Assembly: GCA_026989475.1 (NCBI GenBank) | Contig: JALSJG010000017.1 | Location: 1-6,137, forward strand | Direction: 5' to 3' | DNA from: Thermaceae bacterium | Lineage (GTDB): Bacteria > Deinococcota > Deinococci > Deinococcales > Marinithermaceae | Length of the DNA: 6,137 nt | In this document: positions 1 to 5,836 of the stretch, one piece after another | How positions within the stretch are numbered: position 1 is the stretch's first letter | How the letters are laid out: each line of letters opens with the position of its first letter | Notes under the pieces: generated by a model | Told to the model about the DNA's origin: nothing | Seen by the model: only the letters and a program-made list of their open reading frames with translations | The model's database searches: none | Made by a program: the position numbers and the translations under genes

Positions 1-1
1 C

Positions 2-1453
2 GGGCTTTTGCTGTTTTTCTTCCTCGCCTACGGGGCGGTGCCCCCGGAGGTGGCGGGGCTCGAGCTCAAAAAAGAGGCCGGCGCCCTCACCTATGAGGGC
101 GCGGGGACGCGGATCGTCTACGTTCCCGGGGTGGGCTGGGCCCCGCCCCTGCCCCCGGGCCTCCCGCCGCCGGAGAAGGGCGGGGCGCTATCCCCCGAGG
201 TCCTCCGCGCCGCCGGCGTTTGGGACGCTAAAAAGCCGGTGGTGCGCCTTCGCTACGCCGCCTATCCCGAGCGCCTTCGCCTCGTCTTCGACCTCGGCCG
301 GCCGCTTGCGTTTTCCCGCCAGATCCAGGACCGCCCGCCCTTTTTCCTGCGCCTTCCCCTTTACCCAGACCGCTATCCCGACCTGCCCGGCCTTTCGTTC
401 CGGACCTCGCCCGCGGGGACGGACCTCGTTTTTACCCCCGAGCCCGGCCGGGTAGGATTCCTCCACGCCTTCGCCCTCGCGGACCCGCCCCGGCTGGTGG
501 TCGACCTCTACGCCCGGGAGCCCGAGTGGAGTCGAACGCTCGCTCCTGGGATCCGCCTCCGGATGCGCTACGCGCCGGTCCCCTACCCCCTCAAGCTGAT
601 CCTAGTCGAGGCCGACCCCGGTCGCTTCCGGCTGGTTCCGGTGGGCAAGCCGGGACAAAGGCGCCCACTTGGCGCGATGGCTCCCAAGGCCCTTGCCCTT
701 TTGAACGGCGGCTACTTCGACCCGAAGACCGCCGCCCCCATCGGGCTTTGGGTGGTGGACGGGGTGACGCTTTCCTACCCCTACGGCCGGAGCGCCCTGG
801 TCTGGGACGGCGGCCGGGTGGACGCGGTGATCCCGCGCTTTTCCGCCTGGGTCGAGCTCTCCGGCAGGCGCTATCCGGTGGGCCTCGCCGCCACCCCCGC
901 CCGCTACACCGTCTACACCGCCCCGGGGGAGGTGGGCCGCCCCGGGGAAGCGGTGCTGGTGGTGGAAGAGGGCCGGGTGGTCGCCCGGCGGGACGCCCCC
1001 TACGCCCTCGCCGCCGGCCGCTGGGCCCTTGCCTACCCCAAGGGCGCCCTGCCCTTTTCCGCGGTGCCCCTCGGTACCGAGCTCCGCCTCCGGGTGCAGC
1101 TCGTGCCCCCGGTGCGCTACGCCCTCGAGGCCGGCCCCCTGCTGGTGCGAAGGGGGGCGCCCGCCTACCGCCCCGAGCGGGAGCGTTTCGCCAAAAACGC
1201 GATCCCCCTCACCAAGGTGACCTACCAGGCGGCGGTGGCCTGGACCCAGGACGGCGGGCTTTGGCTCGTGGTCAGCGAGAAGACCACCCCCGGGGTCCTG
1301 GCTCGGGGCCTCGCCGAGCTCGGGGCCTGGGGGGCGATCCGCATGGACTCGGGCGGTTCCGCCCAGCTCTGGGCGAGGGGGGAGCTCGTCTACCCGAAAA
1401 GGGCCCGCGAGGTAGTGAATGGCCTCGCCCTCTACTCCGCGCTCGGGCAGTAG
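2..1453 (+). CDS. Exported phosphodiester glycosidase (NAGPA-type) domain protein, 5' end outside window
   Basis: The frame is open to the left edge and stops with TAG at 1451-1453. A TTG at 8 could serve as a start. However, the codons from position 2 read as the hydrophobic core of a signal peptide (GLLLFFLAYGA), so the true start probably lies upstream. Numbering from the TTG, residues about 76-170 look like an AMIN-type beta domain (RLRLVFDLGRP, then PPRLVVDLY), which usually binds envelope polymers. From about residue 180 the protein matches the phosphodiester glycosidase family (PF09992, related to the enzyme that uncovers mannose 6-phosphate). The signs are LNGGYFDP at 232-239, RMDSGGSAQLW at 445-455 and a closing VVNGLALYS. 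I infer an exported or periplasmic protein acting on an envelope sugar-phosphate or glycan. The actual substrate cannot be told. The last 22 bp overlap the end of nth on the opposite strand. Family assignment is firm; biological role is unknown. Confidence 0.85.
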   Translation, partial: GLLLFFFLAYGAVPPEVAGLELKKEAGALTYEGAGTRIVYVPGVGWAPPLPPGLPPPEKGGALSPEVLRAAGVWDAKKPVVRLRYAAYPERLRLVFDLGRPLAFSRQIQDRPPFFLRLPLYPDRYPDLPGLSFRTSPAGTDLVFTPEPGRVGFLHAFALADPPRLVVDLYAREPEWSRTLAPGIRLRMRYAPVPYPLKLILVEADPGRFRLVPVGKPGQRRPLGAMAPKALALLNGGYFDPKTAAPIGLWVVDGVTLSYPYGRSALVWDGGRVDAVIPRFSAWVELSGRRYPVGLAATPARYTVYTAPGEVGRPGEAVLVVEEGRVVARRDAPYALAAGRWALAYPKGALPFSAVPLGTELRLRVQLVPPVRYALEAGPLLVRRGAPAYRPERERFAKNAIPLTKVTYQAAVAWTQDGGLWLVVSEKTTPGVLARGLAELGAWGAIRMDSGGSAQLWARGELVYPKRAREVVNGLALYSALGQ

Positions 1454-2082
1454 CGCCTAAGCACGCACTCCGGGCAGCGGGGCCTTCGCGCGGTGCAGAC
1501 GTAGCGCCCGTGGAGCACCATCGCGTGGTGCACGAAGATCCAGTCTTTCTCGGGAAAAAGCGCCTCGAGATCGCGTCCAATCTTCTCCGGGGTCTTGGCC
1601 TCGGAAAGGCAAAGCCGCCGGGCCAGCCGGGCCACGTGGGTGTCCACCGCGATCCCGGGCACGCCGAAGGCGGCCCCGGCGACCACGGTGGCGGTCTTCC
1701 ACCCGACCCCGGGGAGGTTTCGCAGGACCTCGGGGTCTTTCGGGACCTCGCCGCCGTGTTCCTCGACGAGCCTTTTGGCGAGGGCCACCAGGTTCTTCGC
1801 CTTGGTCCGCCACAGCCCGAGGCTTTGGATCACCCGCCCCACCTCCTCGGGGTCGGCCTGGGCGAGGGCTTCGGGGGTCGGCCAGCGGGCGAAGAGCTTC
1901 GGGGTGACCCGGTTCACCCCCTTGTCGGTGGCCTGGGCGCTCAGCACCGTCGCCACCAAAAGCTCGAAGGGGTTTTTGTGCAAAAGCTCGGTCCGCGCCC
2001 CGGGATAGGCCTGCTTCAGGGCCCTCAGGATCGCACGGGCCCGTTTCCTTCTTTCCACCGGGGTCTCGGGCGGGCAGGCCAC
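1432..2082 (-). CDS. nth: Endonuclease III (DNA glycosylase/AP lyase)
   Basis: This is a base-excision repair enzyme that removes oxidised pyrimidines and nicks at the resulting abasic site. Starting at GTG 2082 it has 216 residues, close to the roughly 211 of E. coli Nth. The helix-hairpin-helix motif LPGVGWKTA is at 123-131, with catalytic Lys129. Catalytic Asp147 lies in VDTHV. The [4Fe-4S] loop Cys-X6-Cys-X2-Cys-X5-Cys is complete (C196, C203, C206, C212). The substrate-site segment LLVATVLSAQATDK is at 41-54. The frame stays open upstream to 2265, but that part lies inside proS and does not look like Nth. The GTG lies two bases after the proS stop and fits the family N-terminus; a second GTG at 2058 is possible. 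No strong Shine-Dalgarno is visible, so translation probably depends on coupling to proS. It is the last gene of the MFS-proS-nth block. Confidence 0.95.
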   Translation of the reverse strand: MACPPETPVERRKRARAILRALKQAYPGARTELLHKNPFELLVATVLSAQATDKGVNRVTPKLFARWPTPEALAQADPEEVGRVIQSLGLWRTKAKNLVALAKRLVEEHGGEVPKDPEVLRNLPGVGWKTATVVAGAAFGVPGIAVDTHVARLARRLCLSEAKTPEKIGRDLEALFPEKDWIFVHHAMVLHGRYVCTARRPRCPECVLRRYCPSAE

Positions 2083-2084
2083 GG

Positions 2085-3557
2085 CTAGTAGGCCCGGGCG
2101 AAGACCACCCGCCGGCCGTAGGCCGCCGGACGCCCGCAGCGGATGCAGACCCCCTCGCCGGTCTCCCTGAGCGCCTCGTCGTCCTGCAGGACCCCGTGCT
2201 TCGGAAACTCGAGGGGGATCACCCGAGCCGTCGCCTTGGTCTCTTCCTGGATCGCCTTCTCGCAAGCCGGGTCGCCGCAGTGGTAGGCAAGGGCGAACCC
2301 CTCGGCCACCGCCTCCTTGAAGGCCTCGTAGTCGTCCACCACCCGGGTGCGGGCCTTCCGGTAAGTGAGGGCCCGGGAAAGGAGCGCCTCGTGGAAGGCC
2401 TCAAGCTGCGCGGGCAGGAGGTCTTTTAGCTCCCCCAGGGCGACCGTCTCCTTCTCGCCGATCCGGCTCTTGATCACCGCCGCGTTTGCCTCCACGTCCC
2501 GGGGTCCGAGCTCGACCCGGTAGGGCACGCCCCGGAGCTCCCAGTCGTGGAACTTGTAGCCCGGGGTGTACTGGTCGCGGTCGTCGGTGAAGACGCGGAG
2601 CCCGGCGGCGGCGAGCTCGGATTCGAGCGTCTTCGCCGCCGAAAGGACCCGCTCCTTGCTCTCGGCCTTGTAGATGGGAACGATCACCACCTGGATGGGG
2701 GCGAGCTTGGGGGGGAGGACGAGGCCCTGATCGTCGCCGTGGGTCATGATGATGCCCCCGATGATCCGCCAGGAGAGCCCCCAGGAGGTGGTCCAGACGT
2801 ATTTTTCCTGGAGGTCCTTGTCCTGGAAGGTGATCTCGAAGGCGCGGGCGAAGTTCTGCCCCAAAAAGTGCGAGGTCGCCGACTGCAATGCCCGGCCGTC
2901 CTTCATCATTCCCTCGATCGTGGTGGTATAGACCGCCCCGGCGAACTTCTCGCGCTCGGTCTTCTTCCCGGGGATGACCGGGAGGGCGGCGTATTCCCGG
3001 GCGAACTTGAGGTAGACCCCGAGCATGCGGGCGGTTTCGTCCTCGGCCTCCTCCCGCGTCGCGTGGGCGGTGTGCCCCTCCTGCCAGAGGAACTCGCTGG
3101 TTCGAAGGAAGGGCCGGGTGCGCATCTCCCAGCGCACCACGTTGTTCCACTGGTTCAAGAGCTGGGGCAGGTCCCGCCAGGAGCGGATCCACCGCGACCA
3201 CATGTAGCCGATGATCGTCTCCGAGGTGGGGCGCACCGCGAGCGGTTCCTCGAGCTCCTCGCCCCCGGCGTGGGTCACCACCGCGAGCTCAGGGGAAAAC
3301 CCCTCGACGTGTTCGGCCTCCTTTTGCAGGAAGCTCAACGGGATGAAGAGGGGAAAGTAGGCGTTTTGGTGGCCGGTTTCCTTGAACATGCCGTCGAGCA
3401 CGCGCTGGATGTTTTCCCAGAGCGCGTACCCGTAGGGGCGGACCACGATCGTGCCCCGGACCGGGGCGTAGTCGGCGAGCTCAGCGAGCTGGATCGTGTC
3501 CAGGTACCACTGGGAAAAGTCCTGGGATTGCGGGGTCGGGCCCTTGACCTTCGCCAT
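2085..3557 (-). CDS. proS: Prolyl-tRNA synthetase, archaeal/eukaryal type
   Basis: This class II synthetase joins proline to tRNA-Pro in the cytoplasm. It has 490 residues; T. thermophilus ProRS has 477 as I recall. The catalytic domain comes first. It contains a class II motif 1 region around 33-73, the proline-site loop RPTSE at 109-113, motif 2 at about 142-165 (RWEMRTRPFLRTSEF...QEGHTAH), and SWGLSWR...MTHGDDQGLVLPP at 258-283. An anticodon-binding domain follows (about 285-400). The C-terminal zinc-type domain has Cys pairs C427/C432 and C471/C474. The protein ends in Tyr490, the C-terminal Tyr that reaches the active site in this subclass. There is no bacterial-type editing insertion between motifs 2 and 3. 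ATG at 3557 follows a modest GGGTGG ribosome site and lies 10 bp after the MFS stop. nth begins 2 bp after its TAG stop. Confidence 0.98.
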   Translation of the reverse strand: MAKVKGPTPQSQDFSQWYLDTIQLAELADYAPVRGTIVVRPYGYALWENIQRVLDGMFKETGHQNAYFPLFIPLSFLQKEAEHVEGFSPELAVVTHAGGEELEEPLAVRPTSETIIGYMWSRWIRSWRDLPQLLNQWNNVVRWEMRTRPFLRTSEFLWQEGHTAHATREEAEDETARMLGVYLKFAREYAALPVIPGKKTEREKFAGAVYTTTIEGMMKDGRALQSATSHFLGQNFARAFEITFQDKDLQEKYVWTTSWGLSWRIIGGIIMTHGDDQGLVLPPKLAPIQVVIVPIYKAESKERVLSAAKTLESELAAAGLRVFTDDRDQYTPGYKFHDWELRGVPYRVELGPRDVEANAAVIKSRIGEKETVALGELKDLLPAQLEAFHEALLSRALTYRKARTRVVDDYEAFKEAVAEGFALAYHCGDPACEKAIQEETKATARVIPLEFPKHGVLQDDEALRETGEGVCIRCGRPAAYGRRVVFARAY

Positions 3558-3560
3558 CGC

Positions 3561-3566
3561 CCACCC
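3561..3566 (-). promoter_or_regulatory. Ribosome binding site of proS
   Basis: On the minus strand GGGTGG stands three bases before the ATG of proS, just after the TAA of the MFS gene. It is a partial Shine-Dalgarno match with short spacing, and it supports ATG 3557 as the start. Because it sits in a 10-bp gap, proS is probably translated from the MFS transcript, perhaps with coupling. Confidence 0.4.
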
Positions 3567-3567
3567 G

Positions 3568-4698
3568 TTATAACACCCGGCGGGCGATCCGGAGGTAGAC
3601 GAGGGTGGTGAGCACCGCCCCGGCGAAAGCCAGGGGGAAGATCGCCCCCTCCCCGAGCCTCCCCACGAGGAGCCCGGCGACCGGCGGGCCGAGCAGGCCG
3701 CCCGCGTCCCAGCTCGCGGTGAAGAGGCTGAAGGCCGAGCCCCGGAGCTGGGGCGGGGTGGCCTTGGTCACCGCCACGATGTTCGCCGGCAGGTAGACCC
3801 CGGCCCCGAGTCCCATCAGGGTGCCGCCGAAAAAGGCGGGGAGGGGGAGGGGCCAAAGCCAGAGCAAAAAAATCCCCGCGGTCGCCGCGAGAAAGCCAAA
3901 GAGCGCGACCCGGTAGGGGTTTTTCCGGTCCACCAGGATCCCCGCGGGCAGCCGGGCGAGCACCGAGACCAGGCTGTAGTAGCCGAAGAACGCCCCGACC
4001 CAGCTCGCGGGGAGCCCGTGGTGCACGAGGAAGAGGGGATAGAAGGCCTGGAGCACCGAGAAGACCGCGGCAAAGCCCGTGTTCGCCCAGGTCGCCGCCC
4101 GCACCCCGGCGATCCCGAGGGCGGCGGCAAACCCCTGCCACCAGCGCCCGGCCTGAGGCCTTTCCAGGGTTTCGGGCAGGCCGAGGAGGAGGGGGATCCA
4201 GGGGGCCTGGACGAGGACGAGGAGGAGGAAGACGCCCCGGGGACCGGCGAGGTCAAGAAGCGCGCCCCCGGCGGCGGTGCCCAGCATCACCCCGAGCCCG
4301 ATCAGGAGGTTCCGGGTACCCATCACCCGGCCCACCGCGTCTTTGGGGGCGAGGTCCGAGGTCTGGGCCAGGGTGCTCGGGGCAAAGAGCGCCATCCCCA
4401 CCCCCTGCAAAAAACGCCCGGCGAGCACGAGGGGGAGGGGGCCGAGGTAGAAAACCCCCGAGAGCGTGCTCGCGGAAAGCCCAAGAAGGGCCGGCCCCTT
4501 CCGGCTCCAGGCGTCGGCTGCCCAGCCGCCCCAGGGGCGGAGCAAAAGCCCCGCTAGCGGCATCAGCGCCACCGCCCAGCCGATCCACTCGGGCGCGAGG
4601 CCGAGCCTCTTGAGGTGGAGGGGAAGCACCGGGACGGTGAGCCCGTAGGCGAGGAAGAAGAAGAAGGTGGCGAGGTGGAGGCGAAGGATCGGACTCAC
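3568..4698 (-). CDS. Major facilitator superfamily transporter, probable drug/metabolite efflux
   Basis: This is an inner-membrane secondary transporter of 376 residues, compact for a 12-helix MFS protein. Hydrophobic stretches run throughout, starting with helix 1 at about 8-28. MFS motif A follows helix 2 (GGWAADAWSRKG, 57-68, with D62 and R66). A degenerate copy opens the second half (GILVDRKNPYR, 253-263), as expected from the duplicated fold. GRFLQGVGMALFAPS at 94-108 fits the conserved helix 4 region. The charged central loop is around 173-188. The substrate cannot be named; the overall look is of multidrug or sugar efflux-type permeases. GTG at 4698 is the start. It has no Shine-Dalgarno, but a -10-like TAGGAT lies six bases upstream, as in leaderless mRNAs, and a palindromic operator candidate overlaps the likely -35. 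It is first in the block with proS and nth, so its promoter may also drive them. Confidence 0.9.
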   Translation of the reverse strand: MSPILRLHLATFFFFLAYGLTVPVLPLHLKRLGLAPEWIGWAVALMPLAGLLLRPWGGWAADAWSRKGPALLGLSASTLSGVFYLGPLPLVLAGRFLQGVGMALFAPSTLAQTSDLAPKDAVGRVMGTRNLLIGLGVMLGTAAGGALLDLAGPRGVFLLLVLVQAPWIPLLLGLPETLERPQAGRWWQGFAAALGIAGVRAATWANTGFAAVFSVLQAFYPLFLVHHGLPASWVGAFFGYYSLVSVLARLPAGILVDRKNPYRVALFGFLAATAGIFLLWLWPLPLPAFFGGTLMGLGAGVYLPANIVAVTKATPPQLRGSAFSLFTASWDAGGLLGPPVAGLLVGRLGEGAIFPLAFAGAVLTTLVYLRIARRVL

Positions 4699-4704
4699 GC
4701 GGGC

Positions 4705-4734
4705 ATCCTACCGCAAGACTGACCGGCCGGTCAG
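4705..4734 (-). promoter_or_regulatory. Candidate leaderless promoter of the MFS-proS-nth block
   Basis: On the minus strand TAGGAT (4705-4710) resembles a -10 box and stands exactly six bases before the GTG of the MFS gene, the layout of leaderless promoters common in Deinococcus-Thermus. CTGACC (4729-4734), 18 bp upstream, keeps the TGAC core of a -35 box. The proposed -35 lies inside the palindrome at 4719-4734, so a bound protein would block polymerase. This is inferred from pattern and spacing only. Confidence 0.5.
4719..4734. promoter_or_regulatory. Perfect 16-bp palindrome, probable repressor operator
   Basis: CTGACCGGCCGGTCAG reads the same on both strands. It lies between the divergent starts of the MFS gene and the universal stress protein relic, and overlaps the proposed -35 of the MFS promoter. 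Size, symmetry and the GACCG/CGGTC arms are typical of operators bound by dimeric TetR-family repressors, which often control efflux transporters. No regulator gene is in the window, so the binding protein is unknown. Chance palindromes are easier in GC-rich DNA, but this one falls within the short divergent control region. Confidence 0.5.
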
Positions 4735-4747
4735 CCCCGGCCTGGGG

Positions 4748-4753
4748 TAGGCT
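4748..4753 (+). promoter_or_regulatory. Candidate leaderless -10 box of the stress-protein relic
   Basis: TAGGCT stands exactly six bases before the ATG at 4760, the same spacing as TAGGAT before the MFS GTG on the other strand. No convincing -35 is seen at 17-18 bp; that region is the right arm of the palindrome and GC-rich spacer. The original gene was probably read from here as a leaderless mRNA. Confidence 0.35.
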
Positions 4754-4759
4754 TTCAGC

Positions 4760-4999
4760 ATGTACCGCGGAGGATTCTGCTCGCCTACGATGGCTCGGAG
4801 CACGCCCAGAAGGCGGCGGCGATCGCGGGGAAGGAGGCCCTCGCCCGGCGGGCGACGGCGGACGGGGAGCGGAGCCCTCGCGAGCCCGCGGGTCTCCGAG
4901 ATCCACGGGGCCGACCTGATCGCAAGGGGGATCCGGTCGCTTACGGGGAGCCCGCTCGGGGTGATGCGGGCAAAGCGCCCGGCGCTCCTCGTCAAGTAG
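4760..4999 (+). pseudogene. Decayed universal stress protein (Usp) gene
   Basis: From ATG 4760 one frame is open to TAG 4997-4999 (79 codons), but its first half is an arginine-rich nonsense-like peptide. In the +1-shifted frame from 4774 to about 4854 the DNA reads ILLAYDGSEHAQKAAAIAGK then EALARR, the classic N-terminal strand and helix of Usp proteins. From about 4910 the ATG frame resumes Usp similarity with ADLIARGIRSLTG and ends in RPALLVK, the usual Usp C-terminal strand. Intact Usp proteins have about 140 residues. Here roughly 50 residues are missing from the middle, and the nucleotide-binding G-x2-G-x9-G-S/T loop is broken. A likely first lesion is two extra bases in CCGCGG near 4764-4770, since removing CG would give MYRRILLAYDGS. 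I read it as a pseudogene with at least two frame changes and an internal deletion. Its stop overlaps the end of the minus-strand 91-residue gene by 8 bp. Confidence 0.75.
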
Positions 5000-5267
5000 C
5001 GCGGACGCGGGGACCGAGCCAGGTCTTTCGGGCGTGGAGCTCGGAGCCGTCGGAAAACCGAATGCGAAGGGCGCGCCGGCGAGCGTCGAGGGAGAACTCC
5101 GTGATCCGCGCGAAAAGCGGTTGCTCCGCGCTCGCCTCCATCCAGTGCGCGTGGCCGTCGGAGCGGAAGTGCCACACCCCTCCGGGGAAGACGAGCTGGG
5201 CCTCGGTACCGGGGCGGTTCAAGTAGAAGGCAAATAGCGCGCGGCGGGCCCTTTGGGCTTCGGTCAC
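4992..5267 (-). CDS. Small unrecognised protein coupled to the flavin reductase-like gene
   Basis: It encodes 91 residues from GTG 5267 to a TGA at 4992-4994. I do not recognise the family. The protein is soluble in appearance, with no signal peptide or membrane segment. It is basic (about 14 Arg plus one Lys against nine acidic residues). It has an N-terminal helix-like stretch (TEAQRARRALFAFYL), then alternating patterns that suggest a small beta fold (VFPGGVWHFRSDGHAHW at 26-42, ALRIRFSDGSELHARKTWL at 66-84), with Trp32, Trp42 and Trp83. There are no cysteines and no metal-binding motif. The start is set by a GTGA overlap with the stop of the upstream flavin reductase-like gene, which implies translational coupling, so a role alongside that protein is the simplest inference. 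The overlap and clean reading frame make it likely to be a real gene. Confidence 0.75.
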   Translation of the reverse strand: MTEAQRARRALFAFYLNRPGTEAQLVFPGGVWHFRSDGHAHWMEASAEQPLFARITEFSLDARRRALRIRFSDGSELHARKTWLGPRVRAT

Positions 5268-5836
5268 GGCTTCTTGATCCGCCGGAGCTCGGGGGCCGGG
5301 GGTCCGTAGAGGTAGCGGCCGTAGTAGAGGAGGGCCCGCACCCGGTCGGGGGTAGGGACGCCGTCTGGGTCAAAGGCGGATTCGTCCTCCCAGACCGCCC
5401 GCACCCGGCCGACGAAGAGGTCGTGGTCGCCGGTGGGAAAGCGGCCAAAGGGCTCGAGCTCATAGGCGGCGAACGCCCCCTCGATGAGGGGCACCTCGAG
5501 CACCTCGCCCCAGGTGAGCTCGAGCCCAAAAGCCTTCGCCTTATCCACCTCCCGCCCGCTCGTCCCGCCGAGGGCAGCCACGAGCTCGGCCTTTCCGTAA
5601 GGGAAGAACATCACGCTAAAGGGCCGGCCCTCGGCGAGCAGGTGGTAGGTGTGGCGCTTCGGGCTCACCGCCACCCCGAAAAGCGGCGGCTCGAAGGAGA
5701 GCCCGGCGTCCCAGACCGCGGGCATGAAGTTCGCCCGGCTCTCCTTTTTGGGGTCTAAGACCCCGATCACCGCCACCGTGCCTGGGTAGTAGTGGTAGTA
5801 GCGCCGGAGTTTTTCGCCCACCCGCGTGACCTTCAT
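5264..5836 (-). CDS. Flavin reductase-like FMN-binding protein
   Basis: It encodes 190 residues of the flavin reductase-like split-barrel family (PF01613), whose members bind FMN and either reduce free flavin with NAD(P)H or use bound FMN directly. Family marks are RANFMPAVWDAGLSFEPPLF at 34-53 (flavin-site strand and conserved Asn and PP), VAVSPKRHTYHLL at 55-67, GTSGREVDKAKAFGL at 91-105, and GDHDLFVGRV at 136-145. Length is normal and no extra domain is present. It is probably cytoplasmic; substrate and partner cannot be told, and no monooxygenase gene is visible beside it. ATG 5836 is supported by a strong GGGAGG ribosome site and by an ATGA overlap with the stop of the upstream RicT-type gene. 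Its own stop overlaps the GTG of the small downstream gene. Confidence 0.9.
   Translation of the reverse strand: MKVTRVGEKLRRYYHYYPGTVAVIGVLDPKKESRANFMPAVWDAGLSFEPPLFGVAVSPKRHTYHLLAEGRPFSVMFFPYGKAELVAALGGTSGREVDKAKAFGLELTWGEVLEVPLIEGAFAAYELEPFGRFPTGDHDLFVGRVRAVWEDESAFDPDGVPTPDRVRALLYYGRYLYGPPAPELRRIKKP

Noticed and set aside
8..10. TTG as the true start of the glycosidase gene
   Set aside because: It falls within the hydrophobic core of a signal peptide whose charged N-terminus would lie upstream, and the frame is open to the edge.
526..2088. Long plus-strand open frame of 520 codons
   Set aside because: It runs out of frame through the glycosidase and then antisense to nth. Its Pro/Gly/Arg-rich peptide is typical of shadow frames in very GC-rich DNA.
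2083..2265. N-terminal extension of nth to an upstream start at 2265
   Set aside because: The extension lies fully within proS, has Gly/Arg-rich shadow composition, and would make Nth about 60 residues longer than its family.
2401..3201. Minus-strand open frame of 266 codons inside proS, and a similar one at 3335-4141 inside MFS/proS
   Set aside because: Both are out-of-frame shadows of well-supported genes, with Arg/Pro-rich peptides.
2547..3611. Plus-strand open frame of 354 codons opposite proS
   Set aside because: It is the antisense shadow of proS, with Gly/Asp/Leu/Val-biased composition and no recognisable domain.
4201..4235. Purine-rich GAGGAGGA-like run
   Set aside because: It is codon bias on the strand opposite Leu/Val-rich transmembrane codons of the MFS gene, not a repeat element.
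4708..5529. Minus-strand open frame of 273 codons across the control region and flavin reductase-like gene
   Set aside because: It runs out of frame through the flavin reductase-like gene, the 91-residue gene and the promoter region, with low-complexity Ser/Pro/Arg composition. The alternative frames have clear family matches and 4-bp overlaps.
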